Shown here: piece by piece, positions 17,558 through 25,855 of the stretch | How the letters are laid out: each line of letters begins with the position of its first letter | Numbering within the stretch: position 1 is the stretch's first letter | NCBI GenBank assembly: GCA_046296415.1 | Contig: JBKBLN010000002.1 | Location: 62,001-126,000, forward strand | Source of the DNA: CAYNRA01 sp046296415 | GTDB lineage: Bacteria; Bacteroidota; Bacteroidia; Cytophagales; Spirosomataceae | Direction: 5' to 3' | DNA: 64,000 bases | Program-made: the position numbers and the translations under genes | Notes under the pieces: generated by a model | What the model saw: the letters and a program-made list of their open reading frames with translations, nothing else | What the model was told of the DNA's origin: nothing | Database searches by the model: none

Positions 17558-18121
17558 TCATTTGCGTCCTCTAATACGACTTAATGTTTCAGGTTTAACA
17601 CCGAGATAGGAAGCAATCATATACTGTGGTACTTCTTGTAGTAATCTTGAATTTCTTTCAATCAAAGCTTTATATCTTTCTTCTGGGGTTTGAAACATAA
17701 AAGAGTCAAGCCGACTGGCTACCATAAGATATAAATTTTCAGCAATAAGTCTGCCGAGTCGTTCTATATTTTTATGTCTATCGTATAAAGAATTGAGTTC
17801 TTGCAAATTGATTTTATAAATAACTGCATCTTGCATGGCTTCAATAAAGTGGTCTGAAGGTTTACCAGTTAAAAAACTTCTATAATTGGATACGAAATCA
17901 CCTTTAAAATTAAAGGCAGTAATTTTTTCTATACCGTCCTTGTCGTAATAAAATCTGAAACTTCCTTCATGGATAAATGCGATAAAATTGCAATGCTCAC
18001 CTTGTCTAAGTATTTGCTCCTTATTCGTAATATTCACCTTTGTTAAACAACTTTCAAAGTCTTTCCACTCTGAGTCGTTCAGCTTGAGGAATTTGTTAAA
18101 ATATATTCGTAAAGTTTCCAA
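17558..18121 (-). CDS. cassette 7: Crp/Fnr family regulator
   Basis: 187 aa, apparently starting at a TTG (18121) preceded by AGGAAA; no ATG fits the family length. It has the cNMP-type barrel (ILRQGEHCNFIAFIHEGSFRFYYDKDG) and a C-terminal winged helix (QYMIASYLGVKPETLSRIRGRK). It is the first gene after the cassette start at 18149, only 28 bp away, so its leader is almost wholly cassette boundary. The target may be the outer-membrane gene downstream. Confidence 0.85.
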   Translation of the reverse strand: METLRIYFNKFLKLNDSEWKDFESCLTKVNITNKEQILRQGEHCNFIAFIHEGSFRFYYDKDGIEKITAFNFKGDFVSNYRSFLTGKPSDHFIEAMQDAVIYKINLQELNSLYDRHKNIERLGRLIAENLYLMVASRLDSFMFQTPEERYKALIERNSRLLQEVPQYMIASYLGVKPETLSRIRGRK

Positions 18122-18141
18122 TTTCCTGTGTTTTTATGCTT

Positions 18142-18278
18142 GTGCCTAACGTTTTGCAGCTTGGCGTAGTGGGGGATTTAGAAGCACCGCACTGTCAACC
18201 TACACCAAAGCTTAATAGAAGCACAAATGTTCAATTTTGCACGTCACCCCCCATTGCGCCAAGAGCATGTTGGCGGTA
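18142..18278 (-). other. attC-like site of cassette 6
   Basis: 137 bp. Left core TGTGCCTAAC; right core GTTGGCGGTA. The inner arms CTTGGCGTAGTGGGGG and CCCCCCATTGCGCCAAG are complementary apart from one extra base and one mismatch. The central part holds AGAAGCAC(A/C) repeats shared with the sites at 29675 and 35581. The right core complements the cassette 6 start (GCTGGCGGTA) at 9 of 10 bases. Confidence 0.85.
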
Positions 18279-18294
18279 GTTTTTCTTTCTCTCG

Positions 18295-19551
18295 TCATAG
18301 GTTGTCCTCTTTGATTAACATGTAGTTTGCTACCCATTGAAATGCAACAAATCCAAAAATGAAAACAACTGTCATTAAGTTAAACATTTCACCTGTCGAA
18401 AAAGTCAGACCGATTGCGGCAAGACCTACAACGGCTAAAACAACTGTATAAATCAATAGTCCGTATTTGTTTTTTGAAGGCGAAAACATTGTCCCCAAAG
18501 GCAACATCATTGCAAAACCGAATACAGCAATTGTCAGCATTTTTTCGTCTGATAAAGCAATGTATAAAAGAAGTCCGACAATAAATGCACCCAAACTTAT
18601 TGCAACAAAGTTTGAACTCATTCTTTCTTTTTTGTCAAGAAGTAATTGTCCGTATTTATTGAATCGAAGAAATAAATTACTTATGGGGGCAATTACCCAA
18701 GTGGAAAATGCAATCAATCCAAGTGCAATTATCAATGGAAACAGATATGGTTGTAATGCTTCATTATTTTTTATTGTAGTTCTTAATACTTTAAAACCAA
18801 GATAAAATCCAATAATTACACCCCATTGATACTTTGCAGTCAGGTTGCTCATAAAAAACGAATACTTCAAGAATAATCTATAAATAGGATTTGTTGCTTT
18901 AAGTGCTTCTAGCATTCCTGATTGAGCGTAGTCAAAAGTCGGGTCGTTTGATAATGCTTCCTTAAAATGGTCTAATGCTTTTTTATGGTCACCTTTCTCA
19001 AGTAGCCCCCAACCATAATTTGCATGAGTGTACGCATTGTTTGGGTCTTCCCGCAATGCCCCTTCAATTGTTTCAAAGGATTCTTCGCTTCGATTAAGTT
19101 TGTTTAATGCAGTGCTTCTTGTATTTAATGCCAATAGATTCTCGGCATCAATTTCCAATGTTTTATTTGCTATTTCAAGTGCTTCCTCAAACTGCTTACG
19201 CCCCAGTTTAATATTTGCCAGTAACGCGAAGTAGTCTGCATCATAAGGGTCAAGTTCAATTGCTTGATTTATATTCTTCTCGGCTTCGCTTAAATTTTCT
19301 TGTTGAATAGCAGCACGGGATTTGATAAAAAATAAATGAGGTGAATCGGGCGATAGCCCGATTGCACTTTCAATTATACTATTTGCATTTTCAAATTTAT
19401 CTTGTTGCAGAAATACTTCTGCCAACAATGAGAGAAAGTGAATGTTGTTTGAATCTTCTGTAAGTAAGTCAGAAAGTAGTTTTTCTGCTTCTCCAAATTT
19501 CTTCTGTTGAATTAGAATTTCAACTTTCGATAGCCTGTTATCTTCTGTCAT
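18295..19551 (-). CDS. cassette 6: TPR protein with C-terminal membrane domain
   Basis: 418 aa. Residues 1-215 are about six TPR units (VEILIQQKKFGEAEKLLSDL, SPHLFFIKSRAAIQQENLSEAEKNI, NAYTHANYGWGLLEKGDHKKALDHF). Residues about 240-415 contain some six transmembrane segments. The ATG lies 2 bp upstream of the AAA+ gene's stop in reading order, so the two genes are tightly coupled. Probably a membrane receptor or scaffold for the ATPase; function unknown. Confidence 0.8.
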   Translation of the reverse strand: MTEDNRLSKVEILIQQKKFGEAEKLLSDLLTEDSNNIHFLSLLAEVFLQQDKFENANSIIESAIGLSPDSPHLFFIKSRAAIQQENLSEAEKNINQAIELDPYDADYFALLANIKLGRKQFEEALEIANKTLEIDAENLLALNTRSTALNKLNRSEESFETIEGALREDPNNAYTHANYGWGLLEKGDHKKALDHFKEALSNDPTFDYAQSGMLEALKATNPIYRLFLKYSFFMSNLTAKYQWGVIIGFYLGFKVLRTTIKNNEALQPYLFPLIIALGLIAFSTWVIAPISNLFLRFNKYGQLLLDKKERMSSNFVAISLGAFIVGLLLYIALSDEKMLTIAVFGFAMMLPLGTMFSPSKNKYGLLIYTVVLAVVGLAAIGLTFSTGEMFNLMTVVFIFGFVAFQWVANYMLIKEDNL

Positions 19552-19552
19552 G

Positions 19553-20860
19553 TTATTGCTTAATTTTCAAGTAAGTTAAAATGTCGTCATAAAGTCCTGA
19601 ACCATTTGCAAACATTGCAAAATTCTTAGCTGTTGAAAACCATTCTTGCGTGCTTGGTTTATGTTTTTTTAGTGCATTTAGTAAATCATTTGTTTCAAGA
19701 GGTTTTGGGATTCCATCGCTAAACGAAGATTCTAGTTTTTGTTCTATTGCAATGTCAATAATAGCGTCTATGTCTGCCCCAGAGTAATTTTCAGCTTTCT
19801 TGGCAATACTTTGCAAATCAATAGTTCCTGTTGGTTTGTTATTTAGTTTTAATCTTAGAATTGATTCTCTTGTTGTTACGTCAGGAGGCGGAATAAAAAC
19901 AATTCTGTCAAATCTTCCTGGTCGTCTGAATGCAGGGTCAAGATTCCAAGGCGTATTTGTTGCCCCAATTATTAAAACCCCTTCGTTTGTGCTATCAATT
20001 CCGTCAAGTTCTTGCAGAAATTGATTGATTAAGTGTCGTCCACTTGATTGTTTCATGTCACTTCTACTTGCACCTAAAGCGTCAATTTCGTCAATGAATA
20101 AAACGCAGGGAGTGTTGTTTCTTCCCAATTCAAATATTTCATGTAGATTTTTTTCGCTATTGCCAATCCACATATCCAAAATGTCGTTTAGGCTAACACT
20201 AATGAATTTGGCATTTACTTGTCCTGCTGTCGCTTTGGCAATAAATGTTTTACCGCATCCCGGTGGTCCATAAAGTAAAATACCACCGCCTACTTTTTTT
20301 CCGTACGCCTTATACAGTTCAGGGTGAAGTAGTGGTTTTATTATTTTAAGCTCAATTTCTTTTTTCACTGATTCCATTCCACCAACATCACTGAAGTTGA
20401 CGTTAGGCTTTTGCAAGAAACGACTATCAATTTCTTCTTTGGTTTCTGAAACTTTATTACTTCCTTTTTGACGCAACTGACTGTCAAGTTCTTCATCAAA
20501 GTATTTGGGGTCTATTGCCAATGCTTTTTTGTATGCTTCTATTGCTTTTGCTACTAATTGTTCTTTCAAAAGTCCTTTGGCATAAAGAGTAAATACACTT
20601 ATTTCATTTGTCCCATTCTCAATTACTTCTTCAAGAATAACATTACAAGCAGAGTATCTTCCTTTTTTATAAAACACTGTAGCAAGTCCAACTTTGGTCT
20701 TATTATCATTTGCTATTTTAAGAAGTGTAGAAAATTCTGTCTCGGCTTCTTCGAGTCTGTTCAAAGTCAATAAAGTGTCAGCAAGCAAAAGTCTTAAAGG
20801 CGTGTTGTCTGGGGAATGTTTTAATGCCTCCCGTAAACTGTCTATTGTATTGTCGTTCAT
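19553..20860 (-). CDS. cassette 6: TPR-AAA+ ATPase
   Basis: 435 aa. An N-terminal TPR region (about 1-125) is followed by a classic AAA module: Walker A GPPGCGKT, Walker B CVLFIDEIDAL, sensor-1 IIGATNTPW, arginine finger region RRPGRFDRIVF, and a C-terminal helical lid with GADIDAIIDIA. It resembles CDC48/FtsH/proteasomal ATPases without a protease domain. It is paired with a TPR membrane protein. A remodelling role is likely; the substrate is unknown. Single-locus AAA/TPR pairs sometimes act in defence, which is untested here. Confidence 0.85.
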   Translation of the reverse strand: MNDNTIDSLREALKHSPDNTPLRLLLADTLLTLNRLEEAETEFSTLLKIANDNKTKVGLATVFYKKGRYSACNVILEEVIENGTNEISVFTLYAKGLLKEQLVAKAIEAYKKALAIDPKYFDEELDSQLRQKGSNKVSETKEEIDSRFLQKPNVNFSDVGGMESVKKEIELKIIKPLLHPELYKAYGKKVGGGILLYGPPGCGKTFIAKATAGQVNAKFISVSLNDILDMWIGNSEKNLHEIFELGRNNTPCVLFIDEIDALGASRSDMKQSSGRHLINQFLQELDGIDSTNEGVLIIGATNTPWNLDPAFRRPGRFDRIVFIPPPDVTTRESILRLKLNNKPTGTIDLQSIAKKAENYSGADIDAIIDIAIEQKLESSFSDGIPKPLETNDLLNALKKHKPSTQEWFSTAKNFAMFANGSGLYDDILTYLKIKQ

Positions 20861-20892
20861 ATTTTCAATGTTACTGTGTCGTCAAATAAAAT

Positions 20893-21017
20893 TACCGCCA
20901 GCGAACAGGGCTTAAAGATGGCGTGGGTTAGAATTCCGTCAGCCGAAATGAGCACCAAAGCTGATAGTAGTAGAATGTTCCATTAACCACTTCACCCGCC
21001 ATTGAGCCAAATGGCTG
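20893..21017 (-). other. attC-like site of cassette 5 (main part)
   Basis: Left core TACCGCCAGC (one substitution from TACCGCCAAC). The inner arms GGGCTTAAAGATGGCG and CGCCATTGAGCC pair. The distal core GTTAGAGGTTC (21414-21424) is separated by the M derivative 21018-21414. The core resembles the cassette 5 start GTTAGCGGTC. Confidence 0.75.
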
Positions 21018-21414
21018 TTGAACCAAACCTTCGGTAGTAACCCTTTTTAGAGTAATTTATCAATTCAATTTACGAATTTGTAACATTTAGCTCAAATTAA
21101 ATTTCAAGTTGATGAGCTCATTTTCTAAAACTACACCATCATCCTCGCTAAGGCCAAACACGTTGTGCCCGGTTTTACACTGGCTTACGCTCTTTTCCTC
21201 GAACGTATAACCATATACGGTATACATTCAAGAACTAAAACTAATCTAAAAAAGATTTTTTAACCTTAAAGAGCCTAAAGAAACTAAAATCTACTGTAAA
21301 ATATACGCCCTAAATACCAAGGATCGGAATTGAAACCCCATAACCCCCGAAGCTTCGTTCAATGCAGGGGTATTCGGCTGATCCACTAGGGTACGGAAAT
21401 TTAAGTTTTATTTG
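21018..21414 (+). mobile_element. M element, MITE-like derivative 1 (397 bp)
   Basis: Starts TTGAACCAAACCTTCGGTAG as in the full element and keeps the 5' end of the recombinase frame to FLERI. It then joins ATATACGGTATACATTCAAG and the M right end, including a diverged short attC (21357-21414). The deletion junction is the same as in the copy at 15440. It is inserted precisely between G21017 and the TT of the cassette 5 core. Confidence 0.85.
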
Positions 21415-21434
21415 TTAGAGGTTCAACTTTTATT

Positions 21435-21986
21435 TTATGATTGTAATTTTCTGTTTTTTAAAATTATAATAGATAGGATATATACTATAACAATTGCTAT
21501 TGGGATTGTTACAAATCTATCAGCTGGAAATAAATACCAGAGAGCTAAAACTAAAATTGTTCTCAAAATTGAATGAAATAGTCCAACCCAATGGTCAATA
21601 ATCCAAGTCAATGGAACCCACATTAATCCCGTCAAAATTCCTACCGTTAATGGAAGAGAGGAATAGTCTTCAATAAAAAATGGTATTGCAATTGAATACA
21701 CTAAAATTGCTTGCGCAACGGTTAGAAAAAAAAGAGTGTCAAAAGTGTTTTTAGGTTTGGTTTTGTCCAAATAGTCTTCTCCTGTCAATTTTGAAATTCC
21801 CATAGCTAAATATACAATCGAACCTGTCGCTATAAACAAAACCCAAACAGTTGTTTGGTCAGAAAACAAAGCTCCTGATATAGCGACCACTAACCAAGCA
21901 ATTAAACCTGCAATGGGAGATGCTAAAAGTTTCTTTTGTTTAAATTCTTCTTTCTGTTCTTCAAGGGTTCGTTTATTATCAATCAT
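21435..21986 (-). CDS. cassette 5: hypothetical membrane protein
   Basis: 183 aa from the ATG at 21986; the frame is open further upstream into the attC of cassette 4 and that part is not counted. A charged N-terminus (NKRTLEEQKEEFKQKK) is followed by about five hydrophobic segments (ASPIAGLIAWLVVAISGALF, VWVLFIATGSIVYLAMGI, TVAQAILVYSIAIPFFIE, LTVGILTGLMWVPLTWII, IPIAIVIVYILSIIIL). It resembles the DUF7010-like small membrane proteins common in cassettes, but the assignment is not firm. Confidence 0.7.
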   Translation of the reverse strand: MIDNKRTLEEQKEEFKQKKLLASPIAGLIAWLVVAISGALFSDQTTVWVLFIATGSIVYLAMGISKLTGEDYLDKTKPKNTFDTLFFLTVAQAILVYSIAIPFFIEDYSSLPLTVGILTGLMWVPLTWIIDHWVGLFHSILRTILVLALWYLFPADRFVTIPIAIVIVYILSIIILKNRKLQS

Positions 21987-22037
21987 ATTTTTTAAATTCA
22001 GGTGGTTCAATTCTTTGTTATAGTTTTCTAAGCTGAC

Positions 22038-22198
22038 CGCTAACGTTGCCACGCTGGGCGTTCGTGCGGGATTTCGGATCGGACCGCCGAAGGAGCACAA
22101 ACACTGTCAACCCAGCACTGAACTTGAATAGAATCGGACCGCCGATGCGGCACAAAGCTTCAAGTTTGCACGTCAACCCGCCTGACGCAAAATCCGTG
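22038..22198 (-). other. attC-like site of cassette 4 (distal core lost)
   Basis: Left core GACCGCTAAC. The inner arms GGCGTTCGTGCGGGATTT and CGCCTGACGCAAAATCC are partly complementary. The middle shares the GGACCGCCGA block with the cassette 7 site. A truncated M element follows G22198, and the expected right core of cassette 4 is gone. Confidence 0.75.
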
Positions 22199-22453
22199 TT
22201 GAACCAAACCTTCGGTAACCCTTTTTAGAGTAATTTATCAATTCAATGTACGAATTTGTAACATGTAGCTCAAATTAAATTTCAAGTATATGAGCACATT
22301 TTCTAAGAACTACACCACCCTCCTCGCCAAGGCCAAACAAGTTGTGCCTGGTTTTGCACAGGCCTACGCTCTTTTCCTAGAACGTGTAACCATTGACCAA
22401 GCTAGCCCAAATCTAATCAACAAAAACAGTCGAAGCATTTCGCATGTAGCCCT
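22199..22453 (+). mobile_element. M element, left-end fragment
   Basis: TTGAACCAAACCTTCGGTAA and the following 250 bp match the full element to about codon 60 of its recombinase (SHVAL), with a frame-breaking change (LINKNS for QIKNYS). The match ends 3 bp before the stop codon of the cassette 4 gene at 22457, so a deletion removed the rest of M and the cassette core. Confidence 0.8.
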
Positions 22454-22456
22454 CAA

Positions 22457-22852
22457 TTAATGAATTGCTATCCATAAAAAAACTACACTTAAGTATGTCC
22501 AAAGGAATGAAAATAAAATATGAACTATAGTTTCAAAAGTCTTTCCCTTCCATAATTCTGTCGAGTAGCCAAAGAATTGAATGAATAGTCTTGTTGACCA
22601 AAATATTCCGAGTCCAAGAGATATTGTTTTTCCAAGTTTTGTTTCTATTAGGTCTGTCGTAGAGGTTAGGCAAAGCAAACCCATAAGAAAAACAACTAAG
22701 GCAATAAAAAAGGTATGAACTGTCATCATTTGTCTGTTGATTAGACTTAATGATCTTAATTCTTCTTTCCATTTGAAATATTTTGGAAATATCACGTGAA
22801 CCAATGCCAAAGCCGTAAGCAGCACCCCAATTATTTTATAGTGTATTTCCAT
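22457..22852 (-). CDS. cassette 4: hypothetical four-helix membrane protein
   Basis: 131 aa with four hydrophobic segments (about 5-25, 45-65, 77-97, 108-130). Its ATG overlaps the end of the methyltransferase gene by 17 bp, so it is translationally coupled. No family recognised. Its stop directly abuts a deleted M element. Confidence 0.75.
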   Translation of the reverse strand: MEIHYKIIGVLLTALALVHVIFPKYFKWKEELRSLSLINRQMMTVHTFFIALVVFLMGLLCLTSTTDLIETKLGKTISLGLGIFWSTRLFIQFFGYSTELWKGKTFETIVHILFSFLWTYLSVVFLWIAIH

Positions 22853-23591
22853 TTGTTTTGAGTGTAAAGGTTGTTATAAATGGGGTTGTTTTTATCTCTC
22901 TTTCGATAGATAGATTAGCTAATTTAAAAGTTTCTTTCCAAGTTGATTTGGAATGAAAATGAAAAAAGCCAATTGTGTATGCCAAAAAATTATTAAAGTC
23001 TCGAAGGTGTTCTGTGACAAATATTTGCCCATTTGGTTTTGTAACTCTTCTGAGTTCATTGAAAAATTGAACTCTTTCTGATATGTCCCGAATTTCGTGA
23101 GCTGAAAGAATAGCCAAAGAAAAGTCGAACTCGTTATCCTTAAATGGAAGGTTAGAAGTAGAAACCTGAAATGTTCCTAAAAATGGTGGGTATGCAATTC
23201 TTGCACGTTTAATGGAAACCTCAGTGTGTTTTTCTTTATCGTAAAAATCACAAATCGTCAGTTCACAGTTTGGGAACTTCCCTTTGATAATTTGGCTTGT
23301 CTCGTCAAAACCTGCATTTATGTTTAGAACTTTCTTGAAGTCAGCATTTGGAACCCAATTGAGACTGTAAAGATTTGAAAAATCGTAAACGAAATAAGAT
23401 ACCACCAATGAAATTATCATTATCAGCAATGCCACAATTGAAGCTGCTAAAGTGAATATTCTAAAGTGTTCTGGAATGCTACCTTGAAATAAAAATAAAA
23501 GAGCAAAGGCAACAAGGGCAATCAAATAGAAATGCCAATTGAATTGAACAATGTTTGTTACACCTTGAAGTGGCTTGCGAGTTATTTCCAT
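22836..23591 (-). CDS. cassette 4: membrane-anchored class I SAM methyltransferase
   Basis: 251 aa. Two N-terminal hydrophobic segments (about 20-40 and 48-70) are followed by a SAM-binding core: VLNINAGFDETS (degenerate motif I), LTICDFYD, then LPFKDNEFDFSLAILSAHEIRD and ELRRVTKPNGQIFVTEH. It overlaps the DUF2071 gene by 10 bp. The substrate is unknown. In Flavobacteriia/Cytophagia this gene often travels with DUF2071 and DoxX-like genes. Confidence 0.8.
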   Translation of the reverse strand: MEITRKPLQGVTNIVQFNWHFYLIALVAFALLFLFQGSIPEHFRIFTLAASIVALLIMIISLVVSYFVYDFSNLYSLNWVPNADFKKVLNINAGFDETSQIIKGKFPNCELTICDFYDKEKHTEVSIKRARIAYPPFLGTFQVSTSNLPFKDNEFDFSLAILSAHEIRDISERVQFFNELRRVTKPNGQIFVTEHLRDFNNFLAYTIGFFHFHSKSTWKETFKLANLSIEREIKTTPFITTFTLKTNGNTL

Positions 23592-24316
23592 TTTTCTATT
23601 TTACCTTTATTCCAGTAATAAGGAATGTTTGTAATCTCAAACGCGTTTGCCAACACCACATTTTTAAGTTTTAATGAATTGATAAAACCTATCGAGTAAC
23701 TTTTTATCTTGATTGGTTCGGGTTTCCAATTCTGTCGAACGCCTTCAATAATTAAGACAGTTCCGTTTTCCTTGTTGAATGTGAATGTATGTGGTAAAGG
23801 ACCTGCAAATTTTCTTGCATCTTTCCAATCAGCAAATGGTGAACCATCGGGAATATTTACTTCGTCTTCTGATTGCTCAATAATGATTTCAAGATTCGAG
23901 TTCCGTGAACGTATCGTTTTTAATCCATCACTAATTTTTTCTGAAATGTCTGTAGTCGTGTAGTCGTAATAGGTGAATATATTTCCTAAAAACTCCATTT
24001 TCTTTTTATCTGTCTCGGATTTGAGAATGTATAATCCCCTTAATCTTTTGCCTGCTGTATTTGTATAGCGAACAAAAATTCTGTAACCAATCAAAAAAAA
24101 GTCGTTGCCCATAAATTTTGGAAAACCTTTTGGTCGAAGATTTCTTGTTTGAACCAATGCAACTGCAATAAAAGCCCATTTGTCTTGAAACGTGTCAAGC
24201 ACTAAGCACTCTGGTATTAAGCCTTCAACTTGCTCTTTTGGCACAGCAAAAGTCAGAACAATTGAACTATCAAAGTATGCTTCAACTGCAAAGGGGTGAT
24301 TTTTCAAAAAGTTCAT
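23582..24316 (-). CDS. cassette 4: DUF2071 (YqjF-like) protein
   Basis: 244 aa. It shows the acetoacetate-decarboxylase-like YqjF/DUF2071 pattern: FAVPKEQVEGLIPECLVLDTF, KGFPKFMGNDFFLIGYRIFVRYTN, RGLYILKSETDKKKM. Position in the cassette: second of four genes, 2 bp after the DoxX-like gene. Function unknown. Confidence 0.85.
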   Translation of the reverse strand: MNFLKNHPFAVEAYFDSSIVLTFAVPKEQVEGLIPECLVLDTFQDKWAFIAVALVQTRNLRPKGFPKFMGNDFFLIGYRIFVRYTNTAGKRLRGLYILKSETDKKKMEFLGNIFTYYDYTTTDISEKISDGLKTIRSRNSNLEIIIEQSEDEVNIPDGSPFADWKDARKFAGPLPHTFTFNKENGTVLIIEGVRQNWKPEPIKIKSYSIGFINSLKLKNVVLANAFEITNIPYYWNKGKIEKWK

Positions 24317-24317
24317 T

Positions 24318-24716
24318 TTACAGGTTTAGATTTTTCTTCAACACAAATTCATTGTAGTAGACTAATCCGATAAATAGTAAAGCGAAAACAGAATTAAGTC
24401 TACCCCACAACAATAAGTCAGGGACTAATATAAATTCTAAAATATTCATTGTCGCTACTACAGTTATTTGTGTAATAGCATTGAATTTAGTTTTGAACCT
24501 AGTCAAAACCCAAATTGCCATCACTACTTCTGAAAGTCCAATTAGAACAGTCAAGGTTTTTGAATAGTCTTCACCTAAAATTCTTGCAACAATTTGTTCG
24601 TGTCGTGGGACAAGATATAGCACTTTACATAACAGTCCGTTTGCGAGCCAAACGGTCGCAATTAGAAAGGTCAATATTCTATGTTTATTTCTGTCTCTCA
24701 ATGTTGTTGATATCAT
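24318..24716 (-). CDS. cassette 4: DoxX-like membrane protein
   Basis: 132 aa, four hydrophobic segments. FLIATVWLANGLLCKVLYLVPRHEQIVARILG and LTVLIGLSEVVMAIWVL match the DoxX-like family. It is the first gene of a four-gene cassette, 19 bp from the cassette start (24735). Confidence 0.8.
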   Translation of the reverse strand: MISTTLRDRNKHRILTFLIATVWLANGLLCKVLYLVPRHEQIVARILGEDYSKTLTVLIGLSEVVMAIWVLTRFKTKFNAITQITVVATMNILEFILVPDLLLWGRLNSVFALLFIGLVYYNEFVLKKNLNL

Positions 24717-24730
24717 CTGTTACACTTACT

Positions 24731-24855
24731 ACTACCGTTTTTGCACTTGACGCAGTGGCGGATTTTTAGCACAAAAGCTCATACAAGGCACAAATGCTGA
24801 ATATTTAAAAAATGTTTCTTCGAAGCATGTCAACCGCCATATAGCCAAACCGCCG
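24731..24855 (-). other. attC-like site of cassette 3 (main part)
   Basis: Left core decayed (CTACCG for CTAACG). The inner arms GACGCAGTGGCGG and CCGCCATATAGCC are weakly paired, and the centre carries AGCACAAA motifs. The distal core GTTACCAGC lies at 27292-27300 because the full M element is inserted after G24855. Confidence 0.75.
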
Positions 24856-24946
24856 TTGAACCAAACCTTCGGTAGCCCTTTTTAGAATAATTTTTCGAAT
24901 CAATTTACGAATTTGTAACAAGTAGCTCAAATTAAATTTCAAGTTG

Positions 24947-25855
24947 ATGAGCACATTTTCTAAAAACTACACCACCATCCTCGCGAAGGCCAAACAAGTT
25001 GTGCCTGGTTTTGCACAGGCTTACGCTCGTTTCCTCGAACGTGTAACAATTGACCAAGCTAGCCCAAGCCAAATCAAAAACTACAGCCGAAGTATTTCGC
25101 ATGTAGCCCTTCATTTTGGGCGGGTTCCACATGAAATTAGTATCGAAGAAATCAACGGATATCTCTACCGCATGACTACGCACGAAAAGTTGTCCATCAG
25201 CTATTTTAAACAAGCTGTTTTTGGCCTGCGTCACTGGTTCCGGATCTTTGACATGGAAGAAAAAGCTATCCAAATGCCCAGTATTAAGAAAGAAGAAACA
25301 CTTCCCACAGTACTTTCTCAACAAGAATGTCGCGAATTGTTTAAAGCCCCACTACAACTTAAACACCGTTTCCTGCTCGCCTTTGCCTATGCCGGTGGTT
25401 TACGGATGAATGAACTCCGTTTGCTTAAAATCGCCGACGTGGACATCCAACGAAAACAAATCCATGTCCGACTCGGCAAAGGAAAAAAATCCCGCTATGT
25501 GATCCTAGCTGACTTAATCGTCGATCGATTGCCCTTTTACCTTGCTCAAGTAAAACCAGAAACGTATTTGTTTGAAGGACTCACCCCCGGACAACCCATG
25601 GGCCAGCGTAGCATTCAATACATCATCAATGAGGCACTGCGTAGAACCAATATTCAGAAACCCGCCAGTATGCACACCCTTCGCCATAGTTTTGCTACTC
25701 ATTTACTGGAGGACGGTGTCAATATTCAAACCATCCAAAAACTATTGGGACATTCCGACATGCGAACCACCATGGTCTATTTGCATGTCGCCCAAATCAA
25801 ACCCTCTTTAGGCCATAGCCCCTTGGATACGCTGTATGCAAAAGGGCCTAAGTAA
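24947..25855 (+). CDS. M-element tyrosine recombinase (Xer/IntI-like)
   Basis: 302 aa from the ATG at 24947; a TTG lies directly before it. An N-terminal SAM-like core-binding domain (about 15-100) is followed by the catalytic domain: Arg in AYAGGLRMNELRLL, Lys in GKGKKSRYVIL, HTLRHSFATHLL (H-x-x-R), LLGHSDMRTTMVYLHV (His and nucleophile Tyr), then the tail HSPLDTL, which also ends IntI integrases. It lacks the HARP-like repeats of the array recombinase. It probably inserts M into attC cores. Its 3' end overlaps the transposase gene by 20 bp. Confidence 0.9.
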   Translation: MSTFSKNYTTILAKAKQVVPGFAQAYARFLERVTIDQASPSQIKNYSRSISHVALHFGRVPHEISIEEINGYLYRMTTHEKLSISYFKQAVFGLRHWFRIFDMEEKAIQMPSIKKEETLPTVLSQQECRELFKAPLQLKHRFLLAFAYAGGLRMNELRLLKIADVDIQRKQIHVRLGKGKKSRYVILADLIVDRLPFYLAQVKPETYLFEGLTPGQPMGQRSIQYIINEALRRTNIQKPASMHTLRHSFATHLLEDGVNIQTIQKLLGHSDMRTTMVYLHVAQIKPSLGHSPLDTLYAKGPK

